45,111 bases of DNA, taken from the NCBI GenBank assembly GCA_964563885.1, contig CAZLYX010000011.1, positions 1-45,111 on the forward strand. The letters are read 5' to 3'. The notes below the pieces were generated by a model, which saw nothing but the letters and a program-made list of their open reading frames with translations, had not been told where the DNA came from and did no database searches. Position numbers and translations under genes: made by a program. The DNA is from CAZLYX01 sp964563885. GTDB lineage: Bacteria > Pseudomonadota > Gammaproteobacteria > Burkholderiales > Neisseriaceae. Below, piece by piece: positions 16,041 through 24,408 of the stretch; position 1 is the first letter of the stretch; every line of letters starts with the position of its first letter.

Positions 16041-17086
16041 CTAATTCACAGAGCGGGTAAAGCTGTTAACGCCATTTTGCTGTAAAGTCTTGCGCATATC
16101 CTCAGCAGCATCGGCACTCAAACGAGCACTTTGCACACGATAAACAGTTTGACCATTAGCAGTAGCTTCAACCACATTAGCACTAACGCCAATCATAGCC
16201 AACTTAGCACGCTGCGTATCAGCTGCTTTTTCGTTGTTATATGAGCCCATTTGTACAATCGATCGGCTACTAGCAGTCTGCTTTTCAGCCGCTTCTTTTT
16301 TAGATGTTTCTTTTTTAGATGTTTCTTTTTTAGATGTTTCTTTTTTAGNNNNNNNNNNNNNNNNNNNNNNNNNNNNNNNNNNNNNNNNNNNNNNNNNNNN
16401 NNNNNNNNNNNNNNNNNNNNNNNNNNNNNNNNNNNNNNNNNNNNNNNNTCTTTTTTAGATGTTTCTTTTTTAGATGTTTCTTTTTTAGATGTTTCTTTTT
16501 TAGATGTTTCTTTTTTAGTTTTAGCACTTTCGGTTGCTTCTTTTTGCGCTTTTTCTAAATTACCATGATTTAAAATTTGCTCTGGTGTCGGTTTGGCAGA
16601 CTCCGTTTTTTTCTGTTGCTCTGCTGCTTGTTCTTTTTTCAATTGAGCTTTTTTCTGCGCTTCAGCTTCACGTTCTTTTTGAATAGCCTCTTGTTTTTGA
16701 CGTGCTTGTTTAACACGTTGTTTTTCTTCTGCCAAACGCTGTTGCTCAGCCTGTACCTCTTTTGTTACTGGCTGTGTTGGTGACGTTACAGCTCCAGATT
16801 GTATCGGCTTACTAGCATCATCTATATCACTAGCAGCCAACTCATCGGCATCCACAAACTCAACTGATGCAGAATCATCGGAAACAGCAGAGGCAACAGC
16901 ACTTCCTGCAGAAGATGGAACCAGAATCTCTGGTTTCGGCAACTCTTGTGATTGTGGTATTTCTTTGTATTCAGCTTTCGTGTTGTTCAAAAAGTATAAA
17001 ATCCCGCCAATTATTGCTGTAGCCAACAATAAGCCGAAAATAAAACCACCGATGCCTTGTCCATACTGCTTTTTTTTCGCGTTCAT
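16041..17086 (-). CDS. FtsN-like SPOR-domain protein with KKETS tandem repeats (interrupted by assembly gap)
   Basis: A bitopic protein: a short basic N-terminus, one TM helix (GFIFGLLLATAIIGGILYFL, about residues 14-33), an acidic linker, a long Lys/Glu/Gln-rich coiled region, a run of five-residue ETSKK repeats, then a C-terminal SPOR domain (SIVQMGSYNNEKAADTQRAKLAMIG ... VYRVQSARLSADAAEDMRKTL). SPOR domains bind denuded septal peptidoglycan, so a role in cell division like FtsN is likely. The repeat tract spans a 100-N gap (16349-16448). The two halves fall in different frames only because the N run is not the true length. AAGGAATAG precedes ATG 17086. Confidence 0.85.
16293..16518 (-). 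repeat. 15-bp tandem repeat (minisatellite) within the SPOR gene
   Basis: The unit GAAACATCTAAAAAA encodes ETSKK. About three to four copies are visible left of the gap and four to five right of it. The real copy number is unknown because the assembly breaks inside. The unit length is a multiple of three, so copy changes would keep the frame. Confidence 0.9.
16349..16448. other. Assembly gap (100 N) in the repeat tract
   Basis: Exactly 100 N, the usual placeholder for a gap of unknown size. The frame shift between the flanking halves shows that the placeholder length is wrong. Confidence 0.98.
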
Positions 17087-17109
17087 AAAAAATCTATTCC
17101 TTATTCTGT

Positions 17110-17121
17110 TTCAGGTAGCCT
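17110..17121 (-). repeat. DUS between comM and the SPOR gene
   Basis: Exact TTCAGGTAGCCT in the short intergenic spacer. Confidence 0.9.
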
Positions 17122-17174
17122 GATAACTTCAACCGACGCATTCTATCAAAAAACTTACTCCAAGCGCAAAATGC

Positions 17175-18677
17175 TTACATTGCCCTTCGAAAACTTACTG
17201 CACGCAACACATGGTTGCTGTTTACATCCTCATCACCTGCCAAGTCTGCCAAAGTTCGCGCCACCCGCATAATACGGTGAAAACTACGGGCAGATAGAGA
17301 AAGTTTTTCTAACAAGCTGCCTAAGGTTTCTTTGGCTTCGCTGCTGATGGCAGCTACCGTATCTAATTCTGTCACACTTAATAGCGCGTTGATTTTCCCT
17401 TGGCGTTCATTCTGACGCTTACGCGCGGCCAATACTCTAACCAATACGTCTGCACTACTTTCACCTGGCTGTGCACTCATTAATTCAGAGGCCGGCACGC
17501 TGGGTACTTCAATGGTTAAATCAATACGATCCAGTAATGGGCCAGAAATCTTATCACGATACCGTGCGATACCTTCGGGTGTACATCGACAAGGTTTGGT
17601 CGGATGGCCTAAATAACCACACGGACAAGGATTCATTGCTGCCACCAATTGAAAACGAGCCGGAAACACTGCTTGACGTGCCGCACGAGAAATATGAATT
17701 TCTCCACTCTCTAAAGGTTCTCTTAAAACTTCTAAAACCTTACGATCAAATTCAGGTAGCTCATCCAAAAAAAGTACCCCATGATGAGCCAACGAAATTT
17801 CACCAGGTCGGGGATCTGAACCACCACCAACTAAAGCTACAGCACTTGCACTATGGTGTGGTGAACGAAAAGGGCGTCTATGGCTTAATTGCTGCTGATA
17901 CTGTGGTAAGAGCGAGCGCAATCTCCAGACTGAGATTAATTCTTCATTTGTTAGCGCTGGCAAAATACCTGGTAACCTTGATGCCAACATAGATTTTCCA
18001 GTGCCCGGAGGCCCAAGCATCAACAAGCTATGCCCACCAGCCGCTGCGATTTCTAGCGCCAAGCGCGCTGTGTGCTGCCCTTTAACTTCTTTTAAATCGG
18101 GCAAAGCTTCCTCATCGGCCCGTGCTTGATCATGGTTGATGATAGGAAAAGCTTGAGACAACGGCTCCACTGCATTCAAATGTGCAGCAACTTCACCCAA
18201 ATGCCCAGCTCCAAACACCACCACGCCATCCATCACAGCTGCTTGGTGGGCGTTTTCTTTTGGCAATACAAATGATCTGCCTGCTTGTGCACCTTGCCAA
18301 GCCATAGCCAACGAACCGCGCACTGGCCGCAATATGCCCGATAAAGCCAATTCACCTGCAAACTCATATAAAGCTAATTTATCCGTAGCCACTTGTCCTG
18401 AAGCCGCTAAAATACCCAGCGCAATAGGCAAGTCGAATCGACCTGATTCTTTAGGCAAATCTGCTGGAGCCAAATTGACCGTAATTTTTTTAGCAGGAAA
18501 ATCAAAGCCACTTTGGATAATAGCTGCACGCACACGATCTCGGCTCTCTTTTACTTCCGTATCGGGCAATCCAACAATATTAAACTGAGGCAAACCGTTG
18601 GCTAAATGAGCTTCTACTTCCACCAACGGTGCTTCCATACCATTTAAAGCACGGCTATAAACCACGGCTAATGACAT
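17175..18677 (-). CDS. comM: YifB/ComM family Mg-chelatase-like AAA+ protein
   Basis: ComM is a hexameric helicase that promotes branch migration of transforming DNA during natural transformation. The 500 residues show the N-terminal Lon-like fold (MSLAVVYSRALNGMEAPLVEVEAHLANGLPQFNIVGLPDTEVKESRDRVRAAI in outline), Walker A GPPGTGKSML, Walker B GVLFLDELPEF, and the Cys-containing MNPCPCGYLGHPTKPCRC. The C-terminal ComM extension (SARSFHRIMRVARTLADLAG) is also present. It starts ten bases after ubiK, probably in one operon. Its presence fits a DUS-using transformable organism. Confidence 0.93.
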   Translation of the reverse strand: MSLAVVYSRALNGMEAPLVEVEAHLANGLPQFNIVGLPDTEVKESRDRVRAAIIQSGFDFPAKKITVNLAPADLPKESGRFDLPIALGILAASGQVATDKLALYEFAGELALSGILRPVRGSLAMAWQGAQAGRSFVLPKENAHQAAVMDGVVVFGAGHLGEVAAHLNAVEPLSQAFPIINHDQARADEEALPDLKEVKGQHTARLALEIAAAGGHSLLMLGPPGTGKSMLASRLPGILPALTNEELISVWRLRSLLPQYQQQLSHRRPFRSPHHSASAVALVGGGSDPRPGEISLAHHGVLFLDELPEFDRKVLEVLREPLESGEIHISRAARQAVFPARFQLVAAMNPCPCGYLGHPTKPCRCTPEGIARYRDKISGPLLDRIDLTIEVPSVPASELMSAQPGESSADVLVRVLAARKRQNERQGKINALLSVTELDTVAAISSEAKETLGSLLEKLSLSARSFHRIMRVARTLADLAGDEDVNSNHVLRAVSFRRAM

Positions 18678-18687
18678 TTAGCTTACC

Positions 18688-18978
18688 TTATTCGGTTGGC
18701 TCTGGAGCATCATCGCCACTATTAGCACCTGCTCCTTCTATTGGGCCAGAATTCAATTCCAAACGTGCCAAGCGCTCTTCTAATTCTGCCAGCTTAGTAC
18801 GGGTTTTAATTAAAACTTGTTGTTGAATATCAAACTCTTCACGCGTCACCAAATCCATGCGGTTAAATGCGCTGCCTAACATGCTTTTCACGTTTTTTTC
18901 AACGTCTTTCGCTGGGCTATTAGCAATGGTTTCACTGATTTTCGCGGAAACCTCGTCAAAGATTTTTTTGCCGATCAT
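18688..18978 (-). CDS. ubiK: Ubiquinone biosynthesis accessory factor UbiK (YqiC/BMFP family)
   Basis: A 96-residue protein of the BMFP family. In Enterobacteria UbiK helps the aerobic ubiquinone-synthesis complex. The N-terminal amphipathic half (MIGKKIFDEVSAKISETIANSPAKDVEKNVKSML in outline) is followed by VTREEFDIQQQVLIKTRTKLAELEERLARLE, a coiled coil that trimerises the family. The C-terminus is a short acidic Gly/Ser-rich tail. AAGGAAGAGC lies just upstream of the start. Confidence 0.88.
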   Translation of the reverse strand: MIGKKIFDEVSAKISETIANSPAKDVEKNVKSMLGSAFNRMDLVTREEFDIQQQVLIKTRTKLAELEERLARLELNSGPIEGAGANSGDDAPEPTE

Positions 18979-19193
18979 GTTTGCTCTTCCTTAAATTTAG
19001 ATTGATGACGCATTGTAGCTAGAATGAAACTGTCTGAAAATAATCAGAAATAAATTAGATGGTTGCTTTTCTCATCATTACATCGCTAAGACCATTCAAT
19101 GAATAACTTTCGTATCACAACACAGCACTCTACTATAAGCAAGAAATAATGAGTAACAACACTCAAGTTTTTGGTCAAATTAAAAATATATAG

Positions 19194-19619
19194 CTATTCC
19201 GCCTCAAAGGCTACCTGAAACACTGTTTCATCAACAGTAATATCGGCCAGCCAATCGTGCCTGCCTTGTGCGCACACTGGCAATCGGTTTGCAGCTCGGT
19301 ACCAGCTTTTATCTAATTGTTTAGCCAAATCATAGCGATTAAAGCCCATGTCCATGTCGCGCATTGAAAAGCTTACCGATATATTTTTTACATCTGCCGG
19401 CACATTTTGCGCACGCATATCAAACGGCATTTTGGTGGTTAAACTGCCAAATAAAACCTGCACACCATTCGGCAGAGTACAGCCTTGACGCAAATCACAA
19501 GCAGTATTAACAACAGTCACGTCAGGCTGTTGTTCTTTCCACCACGCCAAACCGAACATTTTAACCGCAGCAAACAGCAACAGGAAAACGGCAAGAAGAA
19601 TTTTTTGTTTAGTGTTCAT
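19194..19619 (-). CDS. Hypothetical membrane-anchored periplasmic protein
   Basis: From ATG 19619 the protein has 141 residues: MNTKQK, one TM helix or uncleaved signal (ILLAVFLLLFAAVKMFGLAWW), then a periplasmic domain. The domain contains two early cysteines (NTACDLRQGCTLPNGVQVLFG) and one later (LPVCAQGRHDW). In-frame codons up to 19667 would put extra residues before the signal, so I reject that longer start. The ribosome site is weak. A DUS is translated near the C-terminus as FQVAF. I do not recognise the family. It lies downstream of the Nudix gene. Confidence 0.65.
   Translation of the reverse strand: MNTKQKILLAVFLLLFAAVKMFGLAWWKEQQPDVTVVNTACDLRQGCTLPNGVQVLFGSLTTKMPFDMRAQNVPADVKNISVSFSMRDMDMGFNRYDLAKQLDKSWYRAANRLPVCAQGRHDWLADITVDETVFQVAFEAE
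19208..19219 (+). repeat. DUS in the 3' end of the hypothetical gene
   Basis: Exact AGGCTACCTGAA on the plus strand. On the coding strand it is translated as part of FQVAF close to the stop. Confidence 0.88.
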
Positions 19620-19673
19620 TGTTATATTAAAACAACCTTTAAAACTATTAAATATTATGGCTGCCAACAGCCA

Positions 19674-20477
19674 TCATGCTAACTCAATAGCAGTATCTAT
19701 TACCACGGCCTGTGCACCCGCCTGCAACCAGTGTTCACGATATAAATCGCATAACGATTGCGGCGCCAGCAACACCAACGGCACTGATACGCCTTCGTGC
19801 AATATCATTAATACTTGTTCAGCATCATCAGTATTTTGCGTATGCCACACTAGCACATCTGCATCTGCTGCTTGTTGATAATCTGCTGGTTTTTCGACTA
19901 TTATCCAAACACTATCAGCCGCAGGTAATTTACCTAAGCGTTTTAGCTCAGACAAAGAAATTAGCACATTAGGATGGGTTGGTTCAGCTAATAAAAATGG
20001 CACTACTCGATAATTACCAATTGCATTTTCACCTTCAAAACCACTCTTTAGGCTACCTGAAAGCTCTAACGGGATTGCCAGTGATTTCAATAAGGCTGTA
20101 TTCGCGGGCAACATTGGTGCAACAGTGTAATCGCCAGCACGCTGCCACGACCATGATTGCCCTTCTCTTGCCTGCAATTGGCCAGACCAATCTGACGCAG
20201 CCACACGGTAAAATCGTAAATGTACTCGAGCGTGTTCATAGGCGTGAATCATGGTAAGCCAAGGCGTAGCATGGTGAATACAGATGCCCAGTTCTTCTTC
20301 AAACTCTCGTTTTAATGCCTCAAGCTCGCCCTCTTCTGCTTCAACTTTACCGCCCGCAAATTCCCAATAGCCTGCATACGGCTTACCTTCGGGTCTGGAG
20401 CTGAGCAGATATTCGCCTTGTTCATTCAAGACAACTCCAGCCACTACTCGCAATAATGGGCGTTTATCTTCACTCAT
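19674..20477 (-). CDS. Nudix hydrolase (MutT-like) with C-terminal ThiE-like domain
   Basis: A 267-residue two-domain protein. Residues ~8-130 form a MutT-type Nudix domain, with a complete Nudix box from G43 to I65 (GKVEAEEG ... REFEEELGI) and the early WEFAGGK typical of 8-oxo-dGTP diphosphatases. Residues ~150-267 resemble the TIM-barrel thiamine-phosphate-synthase-like domain often fused to MutT in beta- and gammaproteobacteria (ISLSELKRLGKLPAADSVWIIV, LVWHTQNTDDAEQVL, PLVLLAPQS). That domain looks degenerate, so thiamine synthesis is not implied. A DUS lies in the linker at 20050. Confidence 0.85.
   Translation of the reverse strand: MSEDKRPLLRVVAGVVLNEQGEYLLSSRPEGKPYAGYWEFAGGKVEAEEGELEALKREFEEELGICIHHATPWLTMIHAYEHARVHLRFYRVAASDWSGQLQAREGQSWSWQRAGDYTVAPMLPANTALLKSLAIPLELSGSLKSGFEGENAIGNYRVVPFLLAEPTHPNVLISLSELKRLGKLPAADSVWIIVEKPADYQQAADADVLVWHTQNTDDAEQVLMILHEGVSVPLVLLAPQSLCDLYREHWLQAGAQAVVIDTAIELA
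20050..20061 (+). repeat. DUS inside the Nudix gene
   Basis: Exact AGGCTACCTGAA, located in the linker between the two domains. Confidence 0.88.
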
Positions 20478-20524
20478 TTTTCTCTAATTTCTACTCATGG
20501 TGTTTATGTAATCTAAACAATACT

Positions 20525-20536
20525 TTCAGGTAGCCT
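20525..20536 (-). repeat. DUS overlapping the acpS stop codon
   Basis: Exact TTCAGGTAGCCT. On the coding strand the acpS stop TAG supplies the first AG of AGGCTACCTGAA. Confidence 0.88.
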
Positions 20537-20915
20537 ATGCTGTTTCGGCAATGGCAAAAGCAATGACTTGACCCTTTTCATCGCTAAAACTCAAATGAAC
20601 TTCTTGGATTCTTTTTTTGTTCAACCATTGCTGTAATTCTGGCTCACAAATAAATTCAGGCTTACCAAGCGCATCATGGCCAACACCAATTTGGCGCAAG
20701 GTCACAGGCACTCGAAGGCCTGTGCCTACCGCTTTGCCAAATGCTTCTTTAGCAGCGAAACGCTTGGCTAAAAAATTAACCTGATCGCTGGCATCTGTAA
20801 ACTCTAATAACTCAATACGAGAGAGCATGCGCTCGGCAAACGTAATGCCATATTTTTTATACAGTCTTTCGATGCGGCTAATCGTCACAATGTCAGTGCC
20901 AATTCCGTAGATCAT
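20535..20915 (-). CDS. acpS: Holo-[acyl-carrier-protein] synthase
   Basis: Transfers 4'-phosphopantetheine from CoA to acyl carrier protein. The protein has the family opening MIYGIGTDIVTISRIERLYKKYG with the Mg-binding Asp, the central FLAKRFAAKEAFGKAVGTGL, and HLSFSDEKGQVIAFAIAE. The chosen start at 20915 has AAAGGA seven bases upstream; an ATG two codons earlier is possible. The length of 126 matches E. coli. It follows pdxJ, the classic pdxJ-acpS order. Confidence 0.95.
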   Translation of the reverse strand: MIYGIGTDIVTISRIERLYKKYGITFAERMLSRIELLEFTDASDQVNFLAKRFAAKEAFGKAVGTGLRVPVTLRQIGVGHDALGKPEFICEPELQQWLNKKRIQEVHLSFSDEKGQVIAFAIAETA

Positions 20916-20936
20916 GAACAATCCTTTGCTAAAATT

Positions 20937-20948
20937 TTCAGGTAGCCT
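20937..20948 (-). repeat. DUS between pdxJ and acpS
   Basis: Exact TTCAGGTAGCCT in the short spacer. Confidence 0.88.
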
Positions 20949-20991
20949 AATGGTTGTAAAACAACTTGGCTAAACCAAACATCATGCTTAA

Positions 20992-21723
20992 TCAATAAGG
21001 TAAGCTACGTGCGCGATACATCACTTCTTTCATTTGACGAATGGCGCCAGGCAAGCCTAAAAACAAAGCTTGTGAAATCAGTGAATGACCAATATTCAAC
21101 TCTTTAATTGCTAAAATCTGCGCTATTGGTATGACATTATGGATGGTTAAACCGTGTCCAGCGTTTACCACCAAACCCAATTCGCTGCCAAAATGTGCAC
21201 CCTCTTCAATGCGGCTTAATTGCACTTGTTGCTCTTCAGGCTGATGTGCTTCGGCATAAGCGCCGGTATGTAACTCAATCACTGGCGCACCCACATCCTG
21301 AGCTGCTTGAATTTGTGCTTCGTCTGCATCAATAAATAGAGAAACACGAATGCCTGCTTGAGTTAAGACTTGAGTAAAATGAGCTACTTTTTCTTGCTGT
21401 GCAAGAACGTTTAAACCACCTTCGGTCGTTACTTCATTGCGCTTTTCAGGCACCAAACAAACATCTTGTGGCATTACCGTCAACGCGTTATCGAGCATTT
21501 CTTCGGTTAGTGCCATTTCTAAATTCATGCGCGTGCGCACAGCACGACGAATAGCAAATACATCGGCATCTAGAATATGGCGACGATCTTCGCGCAGATG
21601 CAAAGTAATCAAATCCGCACCGTGAGTTTCCGCTAATAAAGCAGCTTCCAAGGGGCTAGGATAAATGGTGCCGCGCGCATTACGCACAGTGGCAACGTGG
21701 TCAATATTCACACCAAGCAGCAT
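20992..21723 (-). CDS. pdxJ: Pyridoxine 5'-phosphate synthase
   Basis: Condenses 3-amino-2-oxopropyl phosphate with deoxyxylulose 5-phosphate to pyridoxine 5'-phosphate, the last step of DXP-dependent vitamin B6 synthesis. The 243-residue TIM barrel shows LLGVNIDHVATVRNARGT, LITLHLREDRRHI, EMALTEEML, CLVPEKRNEVTTEGGL, VSLFIDAD, IELHTGAYA and NAGHGLT. The gene lies between recO (across a gap) and acpS. Confidence 0.96.
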   Translation of the reverse strand: MLLGVNIDHVATVRNARGTIYPSPLEAALLAETHGADLITLHLREDRRHILDADVFAIRRAVRTRMNLEMALTEEMLDNALTVMPQDVCLVPEKRNEVTTEGGLNVLAQQEKVAHFTQVLTQAGIRVSLFIDADEAQIQAAQDVGAPVIELHTGAYAEAHQPEEQQVQLSRIEEGAHFGSELGLVVNAGHGLTIHNVIPIAQILAIKELNIGHSLISQALFLGLPGAIRQMKEVMYRARSLPY

Positions 21724-21765
21724 GATTTTTCCTTTTTAGCAGACGCAGTGCGTCCTAATTTTTAT

Positions 21766-21865
21766 NNNNNNNNNNNNNNNNNNNNNNNNNNNNNNNNNNN
21801 NNNNNNNNNNNNNNNNNNNNNNNNNNNNNNNNNNNNNNNNNNNNNNNNNNNNNNNNNNNNNNNNN
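21766..21865. other. Assembly gap (100 N) between recO and pdxJ
   Basis: A placeholder of exactly 100 N directly beside the DUS that ends recO. The missing piece is the recO-pdxJ spacer, of unknown length. Confidence 0.98.
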
Positions 21866-21868
21866 GCT

Positions 21869-21880
21869 TTCAGGTAGCCT
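21869..21880 (-). repeat. DUS containing the recO stop codon
   Basis: Exact TTCAGGTAGCCT. Read on the coding strand as GAG GCT ACC TGA, so the recO C-terminus (EAT) and stop lie in the repeat. Confidence 0.9.
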
Positions 21881-22613
21881 CAAACTGCTGTAACTGTTGC
21901 AACACCTGCCGCGAGCGAATGCCCTCGGGTATGCGAAAGTTTAACAGCAAGCGATTAATTTTTAATGCTTCTTGCAAACTCTTACCACTGGCAAAGCAAC
22001 CGCTGTCTAATGCGCACAATGTGCTGCCCGACACCACAACACCCATTGTTTCATCACCAGCTAAAAGCTGCGCTTGCGCCAGCGGCAACACTGGATGCTC
22101 AGGCCGCAACCAATAATCTTGTTCGCTCTCAATTGCTTGGCCATATTCATCTTGTTTCAAATCTGGCGCAAAACCGCATGCTCCCAACAAACTCCATTCA
22201 AAACGTCTTAAAGCTGCAATATGGTTTGCCTCAGTAGCAACAGCTCTCATGACGGTTTGCACGGCTTCGAATACTTCTGGATGCGGATCTTCCCGTACAC
22301 TTAACTTCAACACCAGTTCATTGACATACAAACCACTAAATAACGCCCTGCCTTGTGGCTGAGCCCAACCGCCTATCCATTCGGCCCGATGCAATGTTTT
22401 CAATTCTTCTTTGCCATACCAAGAAGCGTTCACTGGCACAAATGGTACCAACACCCCACGAAGTTCTGATTGGCGAGTGCGGGCACTGCGCGCGACCATT
22501 GCTACCCGACCATAATCGCGGCTAAACAATTCAATCAGCGAACTGTTCTCCCTCCATGGCGTAGCAGCCAACAAAAAAGCAGGTTGGTGATTAACGCGGG
22601 TGGATTTATTCAT
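21870..22613 (-). CDS. recO: DNA repair protein RecO
   Basis: RecO loads RecA onto SSB-coated single-stranded DNA with RecR and anneals strands in the RecF pathway. I start it at MNKSTRVNHQPAFLLAATPW (22613), giving 247 residues; upstream in-frame codons add an unconvincing leader. The N-terminal OB-fold region includes SLIELFSRDYGRVAMVARSART, followed by the helical domain with LYVNELVLKLSVREDPHPEVF and FEWSLLGACGFAPDL. The zinc cysteines of some RecO proteins are absent. The stop is within a DUS. Confidence 0.9.
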   Translation of the reverse strand: MNKSTRVNHQPAFLLAATPWRENSSLIELFSRDYGRVAMVARSARTRQSELRGVLVPFVPVNASWYGKEELKTLHRAEWIGGWAQPQGRALFSGLYVNELVLKLSVREDPHPEVFEAVQTVMRAVATEANHIAALRRFEWSLLGACGFAPDLKQDEYGQAIESEQDYWLRPEHPVLPLAQAQLLAGDETMGVVVSGSTLCALDSGCFASGKSLQEALKINRLLLNFRIPEGIRSRQVLQQLQQFEAT

Positions 22614-22710
22614 ATGTTTCATTATAGCGCAAAACTGCAGCATCTACAGTAACCCGAAATAGCTGTTTATAAGTTGTTAACAACCCAATATGATGCGGCT
22701 GCTCAAACAT

Positions 22711-22747
22711 AAAAAGGCTACCTGAAAACGTTTCAGGTAGCCTTTTT
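22711..22747. terminator. Terminator, inverted DUS pair
   Basis: AGGCTACCTGAA (22715-22726) and TTCAGGTAGCCT (22732-22743) with A and T runs outside. It ends the symporter transcript. Confidence 0.88.
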
Positions 22748-22782
22748 AAAACTTTCATCAGCTAAAGAAAATACACTATTGA

Positions 22783-24138
22783 TTATAAAATCAAACTAAA
22801 TATAAAGACAATGATCACGCCAATCGGGGCAATTACACGGCTCAGAATTTGCCATGCAGTAAACATGCCTCCACCCAAGCGAACTTCTTCTTGTACTAAC
22901 TTCTGATTCATAAACCAACCTACAAATATAATCACACCTAAACCACCTAAAGGCATCATGATTTTACTGGTGATGTAATCTAAGAAATCAAAAATATTTA
23001 AGCCAAACCATTTAACATCAGACAACACATTAAACGACAACAGCGCTAATATGCCCAAAGCCCAAATTACAGTTGCAGCGACTAGAGTAGACATTTTACG
23101 GCTCAGCGGTGTGCGCTCTTCCAAAAACTCTACCACTGGCTCTAACAGTGAAATTGACGAAGTAATCGCTGCGAAGGCTACCAAAACAAAGAAAACCAGC
23201 CCAATAATAGAGCCACCATTCATGTTACCAAATGCAATCGGTAAGGTTACAAAGATTAAACCAGGGCCTGAGCCTGCTTCTAAACCATGTGTAAACACAA
23301 TTGGGAAGATAGCCAAGCCTGCCATAATGGCAAACACAGTGTCCATTAACACCACAATACCAGCGCTTTTCAGCAAGTTCACATCTTGTCCTAGGTATGA
23401 ACCATAGCTCAGCATAATGCCCATACCAATAGATAAGGTGAAGAACGCATGACCCAAAGCGGCCAAAAATACTTCACCAGTAATTTTGCTAAAATCGGGA
23501 TTAAATAAGAAGTTGATTGCCTGACCAAAGCCTGGCTGCATAGACGCATAACCTACTAAAATAACCAAACAAATACCCAATAATGGCATCAGAATTTTTG
23601 CAGCTTTTTCAATACCATTGGCTACGCCTAAAGCAATTAATAGGCCCGTAATCAGCATAAAAATACTGTGCCACACGGTTAAAGTAGGATAGTTAGCCAA
23701 AAAGCCTTCAAAAAATGCACCTGTCGCTTTACCATCCATACCCGAAAATGTGCCAACAGCAGTTTGGCCAATATAACTCATGGCCCAGCCGCCAATGACA
23801 CTGTAAAAAGATAAGATTAAAAAAGCTGACACAATACCCATGGCACCTATCCAGCCCCACGCACTGGAGCGACCACTTTCAAGTGCTACTTTACGCATTG
23901 AGTTTGAAGCATTTTGTTGGCCACGTCGTCCAATCAACCATTCAGCAACCATCACCGGAAAACCAACTAGCACAATACAGAATAAGTAAGTAATTAAGAA
24001 AGCTGCACCACCACTGGTGCCTACCATATAGGGGAATTTCCAAATATTGCCTAAACCAACAGCAGAGCCCACGGCGGCCAAAATAAAACCAAAGCGCGAA
24101 CTCCACTGTGCATGCGTATGTTTATGATTTTTTGTCAT
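22783..24138 (-). CDS. Sodium-dependent transporter of the NSS (SNF) family
   Basis: A 451-residue sodium symporter, likely for amino acids or related amines. TM1 has the diagnostic SRFGFILAAVGSAVGLGNIWKFPYM, including the unwound GNIWKFPY segment, followed by NGGG-like TSGGAAF and VMVAEWLIGRRGQ. The middle carries FFTLSIGMGIMLSYGSYL, the sodium-site region. About 11 to 12 TM helices are seen. It is a single gene with its own DUS terminator. Substrate cannot be deduced from sequence alone. Confidence 0.92.
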   Translation of the reverse strand: MTKNHKHTHAQWSSRFGFILAAVGSAVGLGNIWKFPYMVGTSGGAAFLITYLFCIVLVGFPVMVAEWLIGRRGQQNASNSMRKVALESGRSSAWGWIGAMGIVSAFLILSFYSVIGGWAMSYIGQTAVGTFSGMDGKATGAFFEGFLANYPTLTVWHSIFMLITGLLIALGVANGIEKAAKILMPLLGICLVILVGYASMQPGFGQAINFLFNPDFSKITGEVFLAALGHAFFTLSIGMGIMLSYGSYLGQDVNLLKSAGIVVLMDTVFAIMAGLAIFPIVFTHGLEAGSGPGLIFVTLPIAFGNMNGGSIIGLVFFVLVAFAAITSSISLLEPVVEFLEERTPLSRKMSTLVAATVIWALGILALLSFNVLSDVKWFGLNIFDFLDYITSKIMMPLGGLGVIIFVGWFMNQKLVQEEVRLGGGMFTAWQILSRVIAPIGVIIVFIFSLIL

Positions 24139-24358
24139 TCTCTTATCCTTCGTTGTCTTTTAACTAATCGATTCTTTATATGTCATATGTCTCTATGTTT
24201 CAATATTAAAACACAGCACGACAACTCTGTGATTGTTCAGTGTTTAAGCGCAATATCATGACAGCAAGAGTTAGAAATTACAAGTATTCATACTTTATGA
24301 CAACAATTTACAAAGCGTTAAGTAAGTTCATATTACATTTTTTTAGCCACAGTCAGCC

Positions 24359-24396
24359 ATAAAATGGCCATCACTTTAAAGTGATGGCCATTTTAT
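24359..24396. terminator. Perfect 38-bp palindrome downstream of the efflux operon
   Basis: The arms run 24359-24377 and 24378-24396 and are fully complementary with no spacer. The core is TGGCCATCACTTT and its complement, flanked by A/T runs. Placed after the outer-membrane channel gene, it fits a terminator. The absence of any loop also allows protein binding or cruciform formation. Confidence 0.75.
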
Positions 24397-24408
24397 AAAA
24401 ATAAATCA

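Noticed and set aside
16349..16448. Apparent frameshift in the SPOR gene
   Set aside because: The frame difference follows from the arbitrary 100-N placeholder. Both flanks carry the same ETSKK repeat in good frames.
17471..17992. 173-codon plus-strand frame inside comM
   Set aside because: It is antisense to a strongly conserved gene and shows no recognisable domain or ribosome site.
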